DNA from: Oscillospiraceae bacterium
GTDB lineage: Bacteria > Bacillota > Clostridia > Oscillospirales > Oscillospiraceae
DNA: 64,000 nt
Assembly (NCBI GenBank): GCA_015068245.1
Contig: SVKU01000002.1
Location: forward strand, 1-64,000
Direction of reading: 5' to 3'
Below are positions 17,165 to 25,799 of this stretch, in pieces. The notes beneath the pieces were generated by a model. The model saw only the letters and a program-made list of their open reading frames with translations, ran no database searches and was not told the origin of the DNA. Position numbers and translations under genes: made by a program. The first letter of the stretch is position 1. Each line of letters opens with the position of its first letter.

Positions 17165-17881
17165 ATGTCTATTACCGGTAAATACTCTGTTTCTCTGTCG
17201 CTGCCCGGTGGCAAAAGAGAATGTATCCTCGATCTGTCGGAAGATGCCGGCGTTATTTCCGGCACCGTTTCAAATCCCTATACAGGGGAGCTTCTGGATA
17301 TTTTCGACGGTTCCGTTTCCGACGAAGCCTTCAGCTTCAAAGCCCTTGTGGGACGAACCGAATATACTTTCTCCGGTCAGCCGTCAAGCCTGACTCTCAC
17401 CACCAACGAAACCATAGTTCTTGATCCCGGCAAACGCATCTCCGGTCAGTCCGGCGAAGTTGCCGGCGAGTATCTGGTGGGTGTTTACTCTCCCGGCGGC
17501 GTAAAGGAAAACCATATGGTCATTGAAGCCAACGGCGATGACCTGAGCGGCGAAATGTTTGGTCTGGTGACTGAGCAGTCCATAGCTCAAATGGCTCAGA
17601 TGATGGACGGCGGTCCCGGAGTACCGGGCGGTGGCCCCGGTGGACCTCCCCCCGGAGGAATGCCCGGTGGAATGCCGCCTATGCCGCCCATGAAGATCGG
17701 CGACAAGACCGATGTCAATGTGTTTTCCTACGGCAAAAAGAATGGCCGTGACTTTGAATTACACACCGTAACTGCCCAGGGTTCACTGTTCCGCTTTATC
17801 GGCATCGTTGAGGGCGACAGCATAAACATCACCATGCATGTTACCGACGTAACCGAAGGTCTTAAAGCAGTAAAAATTTAA
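17165..17881 (+). CDS. unrecognised two-domain protein with Gly/Pro/Met-rich linker
   Basis: I do not recognise this 238-residue protein. Two related beta-rich units are visible: GKYSVSLSLPGG...LDLSEDAGVISG at about 4-35 and GEYLVGVYSPGG...MVIEANGDDLSG at about 104-135. After the second comes a linker of about 30 residues rich in Gly, Pro and Met (GGPGVPGGGPGGPPPGGMPG and onward), then a charged beta-rich tail. The linker resembles the head of the large protein at 54470. No signal peptide or membrane helix. ATG 17165 is preferred to 17156 because AAAGGA would be too near the latter. It has its own promoter and terminator. Confidence 0.75.
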   Translation: MSITGKYSVSLSLPGGKRECILDLSEDAGVISGTVSNPYTGELLDIFDGSVSDEAFSFKALVGRTEYTFSGQPSSLTLTTNETIVLDPGKRISGQSGEVAGEYLVGVYSPGGVKENHMVIEANGDDLSGEMFGLVTEQSIAQMAQMMDGGPGVPGGGPGGPPPGGMPGGMPPMPPMKIGDKTDVNVFSYGKKNGRDFELHTVTAQGSLFRFIGIVEGDSINITMHVTDVTEGLKAVKI

Positions 17882-17889
17882 TTCTCTCC

Positions 17890-17916
17890 GCAGGGCGACT
17901 TCAATAGTCGCCCTGC
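17890..17916 (+). terminator. terminator
   Basis: Stem GCAGGGCGACT / AGTCGCCCTGC, loop TCAAT, followed by TTATTTT. Confidence 0.85.
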
Positions 17917-17957
17917 TTATTTTCCCTGTTGCTTTTCCCTTTGAAACGGTGGAAAAG

Positions 17958-17986
17958 TTCACATTCTCATGGTATATTTGTATTAT
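17958..17986 (+). promoter_or_regulatory. ccdA-tlpA promoter
   Basis: TTCACA, 17-bp spacer, TATTAT, 43 bp before the ccdA start. Confidence 0.5.
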
Positions 17987-18029
17987 ACGATGACTTTTCT
18001 TCCTAAAACCATCGAAAGGAAGTTATTTT

Positions 18030-18692
18030 ATGCAATATCTCATTTCTTTCCTTGAAGGTATCATAACCTTTATTTCCCCCTGCCTGCTGCCTATGCTGCC
18101 CATATACATTTCCTATTTTGCAGGCGGTGCCGAACGCGGTACCCGAAAGACTCTGGCCGGAGCTTTCGCCTTTGTGCTTGGTTTTACCGTTGTGTTTGTA
18201 GCTATGGGCGCACTTGCCGGTACCCTCGGCAGCTTTTTGTCACGGTATCAGACTGGTGTCAATGTCATCTCCGGTCTGGTGGTCATATTCTTTGGTCTGA
18301 ACTTTCTCGGGGTATTCAAGCTGCAGCTGTTCAAAGGCATCAAAGGCGGCTACAATACAAAAAGCCCCGGACTCGTTTCCTCACTGGTGTTCGGCATCAT
18401 ATTCTCCATCGGCTGGACTCCCTGTGTGGGCGCATTTCTCGGCTCTGCACTACTGTTGGCATCTCAACAGGGTCAGATTCTTACAGGCATGCTGATGCTG
18501 CTGTGCTACTCTTTGGGGCTGGGCATTCCCTTTATTCTCAGCGCAGTATTGATAGACAAGCTTAAAACAGCCTTCAACTTTATCAAGTCCCATTACAATG
18601 TTATCAACATCATCTGCGGCAGTCTGCTGGTGCTTATCGGCGTTCTGATGGCAACCGGCACCATAGGCAGGCTGCTGGCAGTTCTGAGTTAG
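18030..18692 (+). CDS. ccdA: CcdA-type thiol-disulfide electron carrier
   Basis: A 220-residue membrane protein of six helices that passes electrons from cytoplasmic thioredoxin to extracytoplasmic thioredoxin-like proteins. The redox cysteines are in helix 1 (ISPCLLPMLP) and helix 4 (GWTPCVGAFLGSAL), both followed by the typical proline and glycine pattern. Its partner TlpA/ResA-like gene starts 9 bp later. No cytochrome c gene is near, so the pair may serve disulfide repair of surface proteins. Confidence 0.92.
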   Translation: MQYLISFLEGIITFISPCLLPMLPIYISYFAGGAERGTRKTLAGAFAFVLGFTVVFVAMGALAGTLGSFLSRYQTGVNVISGLVVIFFGLNFLGVFKLQLFKGIKGGYNTKSPGLVSSLVFGIIFSIGWTPCVGAFLGSALLLASQQGQILTGMLMLLCYSLGLGIPFILSAVLIDKLKTAFNFIKSHYNVINIICGSLLVLIGVLMATGTIGRLLAVLS

Positions 18693-18701
18693 GAGGTAAC
18701 C

Positions 18702-19298
18702 ATGGCAAACAAAAAAGTAGTTATCGCTATCGTATTGATTTTCGTTCTGCTCATTGGCGGTGCGTACCTGCTGTACAGCAGTTTGAGTCTGAAAATGGAT
18801 GCCAACCGTCTGGCTTCCCAAACCGAGCCGCAGGGACCTGTTCAGGAGACCTACACCCCCAGCTATGACGAGGCTGAGCTGACTGCCGCCCCGGATTTTA
18901 CTGTGTACGATATCGATGGTAACGCCGTCAGCCTGACCGACATGAAGGGCAAGCCCGTTGTGGTCAACTTCTGGGCAAGCTGGTGCGGCCCATGCAAAAG
19001 CGAAATGCCCGACTTTGACGACGCTTACGAAAAATACGGCGAAGATGTCCATTTCATGATAATCAACATGACCGACGGTTCCCGGGAAACTGTGGAAACC
19101 GCATCGGAATACATCGATGAAAACGGATACTCTTTCCCTGTGTATTACGACACCGATTCAGACGCAGCCACCACCTACGGTGTTTACGCCATACCGTCCA
19201 CCTATTTTATAGATGCTGACGGCAACGCCATAGCCCAGGGTCAGGGTGCGTTGGATATGGAGACCATCGAAAAGGGTATTGGGATGATAATGGGATGA
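18702..19298 (+). CDS. membrane-anchored TlpA/ResA-like thioredoxin
   Basis: A 198-residue protein with an N-terminal anchor helix (about 5-27, uncleaved), a linker rich in Pro and Gln, then a thioredoxin fold of the AhpC/TSA-Redoxin type from about 62. The active site is FWASWCGPCKSEMPDF and the cis-proline is in AIPSTYFID. It reduces disulfides on the outer side of the membrane with electrons from CcdA. Located directly after ccdA with AGGAGG. Confidence 0.92.
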   Translation: MANKKVVIAIVLIFVLLIGGAYLLYSSLSLKMDANRLASQTEPQGPVQETYTPSYDEAELTAAPDFTVYDIDGNAVSLTDMKGKPVVVNFWASWCGPCKSEMPDFDDAYEKYGEDVHFMIINMTDGSRETVETASEYIDENGYSFPVYYDTDSDAATTYGVYAIPSTYFIDADGNAIAQGQGALDMETIEKGIGMIMG

Positions 19299-19313
19299 TA
19301 AGTATCGTGTCAT

Positions 19314-19368
19314 TTCCATCATTGCCGCAGGCAATGGAGAAATCCCCATCTTGCCACGCGAGGAACCA
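19314..19368. repeat. repeat family A, half copy
   Basis: TGTCATTTCC then ATTGCCGCAGGCAAT hairpin and GGAGAAATCCCCATCTTG; the right end is missing. Confidence 0.6.
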
Positions 19369-19395
19369 ATAAGTGTTCGCTTCCACGCAGAAATG

Positions 19396-19424
19396 TTGAT
19401 TTTCCCACTGTGATAATGTAAAAT
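19396..19424 (+). promoter_or_regulatory. cupin gene promoter
   Basis: TTGATT, 17-bp spacer, TAAAAT, 29 bp before the start codon. Confidence 0.55.
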
Positions 19425-19453
19425 ATCCTCGATAAAATAAAGGAGTAACGAAA

Positions 19454-19786
19454 ATGGTAATTGATTATAACAACATGCCCGAAGAAAGCTTTCCCCAGTT
19501 CAAGGGCGGCGAAAAGGAAACAATGGCTAAGATGTTCCTTGACGAGGCCGGCAACCGCATCATGCACGGCCGCCTTGTGCCCGGTGCTTCCATCGGATAC
19601 CACGTCCACGACAACAACTGCGAAATAGTTTTTGTCCTCAGCGGCAGCGGCAAGGCCCTGTACGACGACGGCGAAGAACGCATCACCGCAGGTGTTTGCC
19701 ATTACTGCCCCAAAGGTCACGGTCACAGCCTTATCAACGACGGCGACGAGGACCTCATCTTCTGGGCTGCAATACCGATGCAATAA
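19454..19786 (+). CDS. small cupin-domain protein
   Basis: A 110-residue single-domain cupin. Motif 1 is GYHVHDNNCEIVFVLSGSG, near 48-66, with two His and one Glu as metal ligands; motif 2 contains CPKGHGHSL with the third His. Such stand-alone cupins bind a metal and act as isomerases, dioxygenases or sensors; the substrate is unknown here. It is monocistronic, with its own promoter, and its stop codon lies within the terminator stem. Confidence 0.85.
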   Translation: MVIDYNNMPEESFPQFKGGEKETMAKMFLDEAGNRIMHGRLVPGASIGYHVHDNNCEIVFVLSGSGKALYDDGEERITAGVCHYCPKGHGHSLINDGDEDLIFWAAIPMQ

Positions 19787-19819
19787 ATAAAAGCTGCCAA
19801 AGGCAGCTTTTATTTATTG
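19781..19819 (+). terminator. cupin terminator containing the stop codon
   Basis: A perfect 18-bp inverted repeat (19781-19798, 19802-19819) with loop AAA; the TAA stop at 19784-19786 is inside the left arm. Confidence 0.85.
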
Positions 19820-19857
19820 CAAGTAACAGGTAATAAGTAACAGTGAATAAGTGATGT

Positions 19858-19909
19858 GTCGGCCACAGGCCGACGGATTTGATTATGGGAACGGTCAAGA
19901 CCGTTCCCT
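19858..19909. repeat. two short hairpins
   Basis: GTCGGCC/GGCCGAC (19858-19874) and GGGAACGGTC/GACCGTTCCC (about 19887-19908), without T-tracts, just before a family A repeat in the 315-bp cupin-murA gap. Confidence 0.5.
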
Positions 19910-19910
19910 A

Positions 19911-20036
19911 CTGTCATCTCGAACATCAGCGCAGCTGATGGAGAGATCCCCATCTTGATTTGCTGTTATATCAGCAGATGCGTAATAAGATGGGGATTTC
20001 TCGTCGCCAACTATGTTGGCTCGCTCGAAATGACAG
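19911..20036. repeat. repeat family A, complete copy
   Basis: Ends CTGTCAT and ATGACAG. Inside, GAGAGATCCCCATCTT pairs with AAGATGGGGATTTCTC around a central loop. It lies between convergent genes. Confidence 0.7.
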
Positions 20037-20049
20037 CGCATCGGTACAC

Positions 20050-20069
20050 CCCTAAATCCTAACCCCTAA
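20050..20069. repeat. CCTAA low-complexity tract
   Basis: CCTAAATCCTAACCCCTAAC between a family A repeat and the murA terminator. Confidence 0.5.
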
Positions 20070-20103
20070 CAAAACAGCTGTGCTTTCGCACAGCTGTTTT
20101 GTT
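20068..20103 (-). terminator. murA terminator
   Basis: A perfect 16-bp stem (20068-20083, 20088-20103) with loop TTTC; it includes the first two bases of the murA stop on the minus strand. Confidence 0.75.
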
Positions 20104-21388
20104 ACGATATTTTTGCTCTTACGGGAGGCATATCCTCCACCCGCTTTATGTCGGCGCCAAGGTCGGTAAGCTTTTCAACAAAGGTTTCGTAACCTCGTTC
20201 GATGTGGAACACATCGTCCACCACGCTCTGACCTTCTGCGGCAAGGGCGGCAATTACCATAGCGGCTCCTGCACGAAGGTCGCAGGCCTTGATGGGACAG
20301 CCTTTAAGGGAAGGTACTCCCTCGAAGATGGCAACCTTACCATCCACCTGGATCTGCGCGCCCATCTTGATAAGCTCGTTGACATACTTGTAACGGTTGT
20401 CGAACACGCCCTCGGTAATGATGGATGTGCCCTCTGCCAGCGCAAGACATACACCTGCCTGGGGCTGCATATCCGTGGGGTATCCGGGATAAGGCATGGT
20501 TTTGATATTGGCTTTACGGAGCGTTCCGGTGCGGCGAATGTGAACAGAATCGTCGTACTCGGTTATCTCGGCGCCCATTTCGATGAGCTTGCCGGTGATG
20601 CATTCAAGATGCTTGGGGATAACGTTCTTTATAAGCGCCTCGCCACCTGCTGCGGTAACGGCAGTCAGGTATGTGCCGGCTTCTATCTGATCGGGAATAA
20701 TGGAATAGGTTCCGCCATGCAGACGCTCGACACCTCTTATCTTGATGGTATCGGTGCCTGCGCCCCAGATATCTGCGCCCATAGCGTTAAGGAAGTTGGC
20801 AAGGTCAACAATGTGGGGTTCTTTTGCAGCGGGTTCAATAACTGTGGTTCCCTCTGCCAGAACAGCAGCTATCATAAGGTTCATGGTTGCACCAACGGAT
20901 ACAAGGTCAAGGCGGCAGTAATTGCCTTTCAGCTTGCCGTCAGCCTTGGCATGGACAGCTGCACCGGAGAACTCAACCTTTGCGCCCATGGCGGTAAATC
21001 CCTTGATGTGCTGGTCGATTGGTCTCTGACCAAAGTCACAGCCGCCGGGAAGTGCTACTTCTGCTTCGCCGAAACGGCCAAGCATTGCACCGATAAGATA
21101 GGAAGACGCTCTGAACCGGGATACGATATCAAAGGGAGGGCGATGGCTGCGTACACCACGGCAGTCCATCTCGATGGTGCTGCGGTCGATGCGGCGGATA
21201 TTTGCGCCCATCTGCTCAAATATTTTTAAATAAAGGTTAACATCGGAAATTGCGGGGACGTTTTCAATTCGGCAGACACCGTCTACCAGAAGAGCGGCAG
21301 GGATAATTGCCACAGCAGCGTTTTTTGCACCGCTGATAGTCACCTCTCCGGATAGGGGACGTCCACCATTTATAATATATTTGGCCAT
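20102..21388 (-). CDS. murA: UDP-N-acetylglucosamine 1-carboxyvinyltransferase
   Basis: A 428-residue enzyme that transfers enolpyruvate from PEP to UDP-GlcNAc, the first committed step of peptidoglycan synthesis. It has K22-N23 in SGAKNAAVAI, the nucleophile C117 in LPGGCDFGQRPIDQH (the residue attacked by fosfomycin), and DQIEAGTY and GYPTDMQPQ later. Full length with no gaps. A long open frame on the plus strand over the same DNA is a codon-bias shadow. It is monocistronic, with its own promoter. Confidence 0.96.
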   Translation of the reverse strand: MAKYIINGGRPLSGEVTISGAKNAAVAIIPAALLVDGVCRIENVPAISDVNLYLKIFEQMGANIRRIDRSTIEMDCRGVRSHRPPFDIVSRFRASSYLIGAMLGRFGEAEVALPGGCDFGQRPIDQHIKGFTAMGAKVEFSGAAVHAKADGKLKGNYCRLDLVSVGATMNLMIAAVLAEGTTVIEPAAKEPHIVDLANFLNAMGADIWGAGTDTIKIRGVERLHGGTYSIIPDQIEAGTYLTAVTAAGGEALIKNVIPKHLECITGKLIEMGAEITEYDDSVHIRRTGTLRKANIKTMPYPGYPTDMQPQAGVCLALAEGTSIITEGVFDNRYKYVNELIKMGAQIQVDGKVAIFEGVPSLKGCPIKACDLRAGAAMVIAALAAEGQSVVDDVFHIERGYETFVEKLTDLGADIKRVEDMPPVRAKIS

Positions 21389-21453
21389 AATAAATACCTT
21401 AAATCACAAACAAATTGCATAGTGCCAAAAATGAGCACAGCACTAGCCAATAG

Positions 21454-21482
21454 ATTATATCACGGTTTTATGTAAATAGCAA
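21454..21482 (-). promoter_or_regulatory. murA promoter
   Basis: On the minus strand TTGCTA, 17-bp spacer, TATAAT with TGA extension, 66 bp upstream of the ATG. Confidence 0.6.
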
Positions 21483-21577
21483 ACAGAATTTTTAATCAAT
21501 TTGTAATCAAATATACATTCAACCGTCACCATATGACATTTTCCCGGCTCTTACAGCCGTTCGCAGGTTATTATACA

Positions 21578-21606
21578 TTGATATTTTTACCCGAATGCTA
21601 TAAAAT
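21578..21606 (+). promoter_or_regulatory. CYTH-MBL promoter
   Basis: TTGATA, 17-bp spacer, TAAAAT; an alternative TGC-TATAAA overlaps it. Confidence 0.5.
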
Positions 21607-21658
21607 ATAGCTGAAAGTTTTTTGATCCGCTAACAACCGGATTTCAGGAGGTATTGCC

Positions 21659-22285
21659 ATGGCAACCGAAATCGAAATTAAACTCCGCGTGCCCGACGAG
21701 GTCACTCTGGATCGTGTTCTTGCCGACCCTAACCTTACCCAGTATATGAGGGACGAATTCGTTTCCAAAAAATTTCATTCCGTGTATTTTGACACCGAGG
21801 ACGGCGAGCTTTCCTCCCGCAGGTGGACTCTGCGTCTGCGCAAGGAAGGTGACCAATCCGTTGCTGCCCTCAAAACCGCCAACAGCTTCGACGGCGAAAT
21901 GTTTACCCGCAACGAATGGCAGTGTCTTGCCGACTCTATCGATGAAGCAATTCCCGCACTGATGAATCTCGGTGCTCCCAGAGAGTTGGAACAGCTGCTT
22001 AAAAGCAGAAAGCTCATTGAAGTCTGCGGCGCAGAGTTTGAGCGCCGTTCCAACTTCCTTTACATGGACGACGGCGTCCGCATTGAGCTTTGCGGCGATG
22101 TGGGCACTCTCTACGCCGGCGGCAAACGGCTGCCCATCATCGAAGTTGAGCTGGAACTGCTGTTTGGCGACAGCACAGTGCTGCCCCATATATGCCATCA
22201 GCTGATGGACGACTATGGCCTTGAAATAGAAAAGCTCAGCAAAAACGCCCGAGCCAATGCTCTGCGCGAAGCCACAAAGGAATAA
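21659..22285 (+). CDS. CYTH-domain phosphatase-like protein
   Basis: A 208-residue CYTH (triphosphate tunnel) protein. It opens with the ExExK signature EIEIKL, followed by the acidic and basic strand pairs RLRKEGDQSVAALK, ERRSNF and IEVELELLFGD that line the tunnel. Bacterial members hydrolyse inorganic triphosphate or thiamine triphosphate, and a few are adenylate cyclases; which one applies is not readable. The start is ATG 21659 after AGGAGG. The next gene follows after 4 bp. Confidence 0.87.
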   Translation: MATEIEIKLRVPDEVTLDRVLADPNLTQYMRDEFVSKKFHSVYFDTEDGELSSRRWTLRLRKEGDQSVAALKTANSFDGEMFTRNEWQCLADSIDEAIPALMNLGAPRELEQLLKSRKLIEVCGAEFERRSNFLYMDDGVRIELCGDVGTLYAGGKRLPIIEVELELLFGDSTVLPHICHQLMDDYGLEIEKLSKNARANALREATKE

Positions 22286-22289
22286 CCAA

Positions 22290-23165
22290 ATGGAACTCAT
22301 TCAGGTTGCGCCACGAACATATTATGTGGATATCCCCGCAAAAGTAGGTGTGTATCAGGTATCCGACACAGAAGTCTGGTTTATAGACAGCGGAAACGAC
22401 AAAGATGCCGCAAGAAAGCTGGCGAACAAAGTCCTTGCCCCCCGTGGCTGGACACTGAAAGGCATTGCTGTGACCCACAGTCATGCCGACCATATCGGCG
22501 GCTGTGCAGAGCTTAAAAAGCGTACCGGCTGCATAGTATGTTCAGAGGGCATAGAAAAAAGCATTACGGAAAATACCATTCTTGAACCCGTATCTCTTTA
22601 TGGCGGCTGGCCCATGAAAACCTGGCGGAACAAATTTCTCAAGGCCCCCGAATGCACCGTAGACGGTGGTTGGGATCTTCTGCCTGAGGGTCTTGAGCCG
22701 ATCGAACTTAAGGGTCACGCCTATGATATGTACGGCTTCCGCACAGCTGACGGCGTAGTGTTCCTGGCAGACAGTCTTGTCAGTGAATCCACCCTGGGAA
22801 AATACCATGTCAGTTTTGTAGCCGAGCCTAAGGGCTTTCTTGAAACGCTTGACAAAATCGAAACCATGGATGCTGCCCTGTTTGTGCCCTCCCACGCTGA
22901 ACCTCAGAAGGACATTTCTCCCCTTGTGGGGATAAACCGCAGCAAGACGATGGAGATACTGAACATACTTAAATCCTCTGCGAAAAGCGGAAAAAGCTGG
23001 GACGACCTGCTTAAATCCGTGTTCGACCACTATGGTATGGTTTTGGATATGAGCCAGTATGTCCTCAGCGGCAGCACCATCCGTTCATACCTGTCTTATC
23101 TGTGCGACAGCGGTGAAATGACCTGCGCTATTGAGGACAACAAATTGGTATACAGGACAGTTTAG
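22290..23165 (+). CDS. MBL-fold metallohydrolase
   Basis: A 291-residue metallo-beta-lactamase-fold hydrolase. Ligand motifs: THSHADHIGG near 60-69, H of ELKGHAYDMYG, D of FLADSLVSE and H of VPSHAEPQ. A C-terminal domain of about 80 residues follows, with a winged-helix-like look, as in glyoxalase II-like/MBL proteins of unknown substrate. The start is ATG 22290, with AAAGG within the end of the CYTH gene. An upstream extension to 22257 has no ribosome site. Confidence 0.85.
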   Translation: MELIQVAPRTYYVDIPAKVGVYQVSDTEVWFIDSGNDKDAARKLANKVLAPRGWTLKGIAVTHSHADHIGGCAELKKRTGCIVCSEGIEKSITENTILEPVSLYGGWPMKTWRNKFLKAPECTVDGGWDLLPEGLEPIELKGHAYDMYGFRTADGVVFLADSLVSESTLGKYHVSFVAEPKGFLETLDKIETMDAALFVPSHAEPQKDISPLVGINRSKTMEILNILKSSAKSGKSWDDLLKSVFDHYGMVLDMSQYVLSGSTIRSYLSYLCDSGEMTCAIEDNKLVYRTV

Positions 23166-23200
23166 CCATCAAAGCCTGCAGGAGCAGAGTCCTGCGCATA

Positions 23201-23228
23201 TTGACAATAATTGTGAATCCAGTATAAT
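23201..23228 (+). promoter_or_regulatory. strong sigma-A promoter
   Basis: Consensus TTGACA and TATAAT with a 16-bp spacer, 39 bp before the GTG start of the CBS-protein/rlmH operon. Confidence 0.75.
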
Positions 23229-23266
23229 AGATAGATATATATTACGTTACAGGAGTTGATCATTTA

Positions 23267-24532
23267 GTGGACAGCGACAGTTGGTTGTTGCTCTTTATTC
23301 TTCTGCTGCTGATAATCGGCGGCGGATATTTTGCCGCAACTGAGATAGCTTTGGCTTCTTCCAATAAAATCCGCATAAAGACAATGGCAGATTCCGGCGA
23401 CAGACGAGCCAAACGCGTCTCATACATTCTGAGTCATTTCGACAAGGCTCTGACTACCCTTTTGATAGGCAACAACATAATGCATATCGGTGCCAGTACT
23501 CTGGCTACCGTTCTGGTCGTCCGTCTTTGGGGCGACTGGGCAGTTACCTTATCTACCATCATTCTTTCTGTGGTGGTGTTCCTGTTCAGCGAAATGCTTC
23601 CAAAAAGCTATGCGAAATCCAAGGCAGAGGATTTTTCCCTGTCTGTGTCCGGATCTCTCGTCTTTTTGATGAAGCTGCTGACTCCCATAACCTTTATTTT
23701 CTCCTCAGCATCAAATCTTCTGGCTAAGCTCTTCCGTTCCGAATCCGAGCCGACCGTAACAGAAGAGGAGCTTTACGACATTATCGACGAAATAGCCGAG
23801 GAAGGCACCATGGATCAGCAGCGCAGCGGACTTATCCGCTCTGCACTGGACTTTGACGACATCACCGTGGCAGATATTCTTACCTCCCGTGTAGACCTGG
23901 TAGCCATTGATTCCGAGCTTACTCCCTCCGAAATAGTGGATCGTATCAAAAACAGCCGTCACTCAAGACTGCCTGTTTACGAAGACACTATCGACAACAT
24001 CATCGGCATACTTGGTATCCGCAAGTATCTGAAAGCATATATGGAACAGGGCGACAGTCTTGACCTGCGTTCTTTGCTGGACGAAACCCTGTATGTACAT
24101 AAGAGCATGTTGATCGACGAGCTTTTGCGCAATATGCAGTCCAAAAAACGCCATATGGCCGTTGTAACAGACGATTACGGCGGTGTTATGGGTATAGTCA
24201 CCATCGAGGATATCCTTGAAGAACTGGTTGGTGAGATCTGGGACGAGGACGATGAAGTAAAAGACACCTTCAAGCCCATCGGCGGCAACCGCTACGAAGT
24301 CAGCGGTGAGCTGCAGGTTCGCGAAGCCTTTGAAGCCATGGGTTATGAAGACTACGACCGTGACGAACTTGGTCACCGCACCATGAACGCCTGGGCTTTG
24401 GAAAACTTCGATTACGTCCCCACCGACGGCAGCAGTTTCAAATACGACTGTATGACCGTTACCGTTGCGAGGATACGCAATATGCGCATTACAAAGCTGA
24501 TAATCAAAAGGGAGGATATCGATGAACAGTGA
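23267..24532 (+). CDS. CNNM/HlyC-CorC-type membrane protein, copy 1
   Basis: A 421-residue protein: DUF21/CNNM membrane domain (about 1-180, with NNIMHIGAST and EMLPKSYAKS), an acidic linker (EEELYDIIDEIAEEG), two CBS domains (about 195-325, with RVDLVAID and DYGGVMGIVTIEDILEELVGE), and a C-terminal CorC transporter-associated domain. Relatives are tied to Mg2+/Co2+ export and are often misnamed hemolysins. The start is GTG 23267. It overlaps a second copy of the same architecture by 11 bp. Confidence 0.9.
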   Translation: MDSDSWLLLFILLLLIIGGGYFAATEIALASSNKIRIKTMADSGDRRAKRVSYILSHFDKALTTLLIGNNIMHIGASTLATVLVVRLWGDWAVTLSTIILSVVVFLFSEMLPKSYAKSKAEDFSLSVSGSLVFLMKLLTPITFIFSSASNLLAKLFRSESEPTVTEEELYDIIDEIAEEGTMDQQRSGLIRSALDFDDITVADILTSRVDLVAIDSELTPSEIVDRIKNSRHSRLPVYEDTIDNIIGILGIRKYLKAYMEQGDSLDLRSLLDETLYVHKSMLIDELLRNMQSKKRHMAVVTDDYGGVMGIVTIEDILEELVGEIWDEDDEVKDTFKPIGGNRYEVSGELQVREAFEAMGYEDYDRDELGHRTMNAWALENFDYVPTDGSSFKYDCMTVTVARIRNMRITKLIIKREDIDEQ

Positions 24533-25799
24533 GTATCTGCCCTATATAGGCATAGTGATATTGATAGCCCTCTCCGCCTTTTTCTCCGGTTCGGAGATCG
24601 CATACGCATCTGTCAACCATCGTCGTTTGAAAAAATCCGCCGAAGAAGAGGGTACTACCCGGCTTAAAACAGCTTATTACATTTACGAAAACTACAACAA
24701 GGCACTTTCCACCATTCTTATTGGCAATACTTTGGTCAACCTTGCCGCTTCTTCCGTGGCGGCCGTGGCCTTTGTTCATCTGTTTGGTCCCAAGGGTGCA
24801 GCTTTTTCCGGCACTGTTATGACCGTGCTGATACTTATTTTCGGCGAAATAATGCCCAAAATACTCGCCAGCACCAACAGCGATGGTTTTGCCGAAGCCG
24901 TGGCTCTGCCGCTGCGTTTTCTCATGTGGCTGACAACACCTTTCGTTTTTGTTGTCACCAAATTTGTCGACCTTGTTGCCCGCCTATGGACAAAAGACGG
25001 CGACACCGGACCTTCCGTCACCGAAGAAGAGCTTGTGTCCATCATCGAAACCGTTGAGGACGAAGGCGTTATCGATGAGGAACAAAGCGACCTTATCCAG
25101 TCTGCCATTGATTTTGCCGAAATAAGCGCGCAGGAGATCATCACCCACCGTGTGGACATGGTAGCTATCGACATTGACGACGATATGGACACCATTATCG
25201 AAACCGCTGCCACTTCCCAGTATTCCCGCATTCCCGTGTACGAAGACACTATCGACAATATCATCGGCATACTGTTCCTTAACCACTTTTACAAACAGCT
25301 GGTCGACACTCCCGATTTTTCTATCCGTGACCAGCTGATGGAAGTCTGCTTTATCCACAAATCCATGAAACTGCCTGCCGTACTTGCCGAGCTTAAACGC
25401 CGCAGAATACATATGGCAGTCGTCACTGACGAATACGGCGGAACCATGGGTATTCTGACCATGGAAGACGTTCTGGAGCAGCTGGTTGGCGACATCTGGG
25501 ACGAAACCGACGATATCGAACCCGAATTTGAAGAGGTTGAGCCTAACCGCTACGAAGTCAGCGGCGATATGAGTATCTACGAATTTCTCGACGAGGTTGG
25601 TCACGATTCCGATGATTTTGAAGGCGATTACACCACCCTTGGTGGCTGGGCAATCGAAATGCTGGGTGGTTACCCCAACGTGGGCGACAGTTTTGAATAC
25701 GAAAACCTGACCATTACCGTTACCGAGACCGATGACCTGAGAGTTACCGAGCTTAACGTCGTGGCGCGGGAACGGGACAACGAAGAAGATGACATATAA
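24522..25799 (+). CDS. CNNM/HlyC-CorC-type membrane protein, copy 2
   Basis: A 425-residue paralogue of the preceding gene with identical domain order: membrane CNNM domain (SGSEIAYASVNHRR, NTLVNLAASS, GEIMPKILAS), acidic EEELVSIIETVEDEG, two CBS domains with DEYGGTMGILTMEDVLEQLVGD, and the CorC_C domain. Shared text such as RIPVYEDTIDNIIGIL shows an old tandem duplication. It overlaps copy 1 and rlmH by 11 bp each, so the three are translated together. The two copies may form a heteromer. Confidence 0.9.
   Translation: MNSEYLPYIGIVILIALSAFFSGSEIAYASVNHRRLKKSAEEEGTTRLKTAYYIYENYNKALSTILIGNTLVNLAASSVAAVAFVHLFGPKGAAFSGTVMTVLILIFGEIMPKILASTNSDGFAEAVALPLRFLMWLTTPFVFVVTKFVDLVARLWTKDGDTGPSVTEEELVSIIETVEDEGVIDEEQSDLIQSAIDFAEISAQEIITHRVDMVAIDIDDDMDTIIETAATSQYSRIPVYEDTIDNIIGILFLNHFYKQLVDTPDFSIRDQLMEVCFIHKSMKLPAVLAELKRRRIHMAVVTDEYGGTMGILTMEDVLEQLVGDIWDETDDIEPEFEEVEPNRYEVSGDMSIYEFLDEVGHDSDDFEGDYTTLGGWAIEMLGGYPNVGDSFEYENLTITVTETDDLRVTELNVVARERDNEEDDI

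Noticed and set aside
20099-21229. 376-codon plus-strand open frame
   Set aside because: Antisense to full-length murA and starts inside its terminator.
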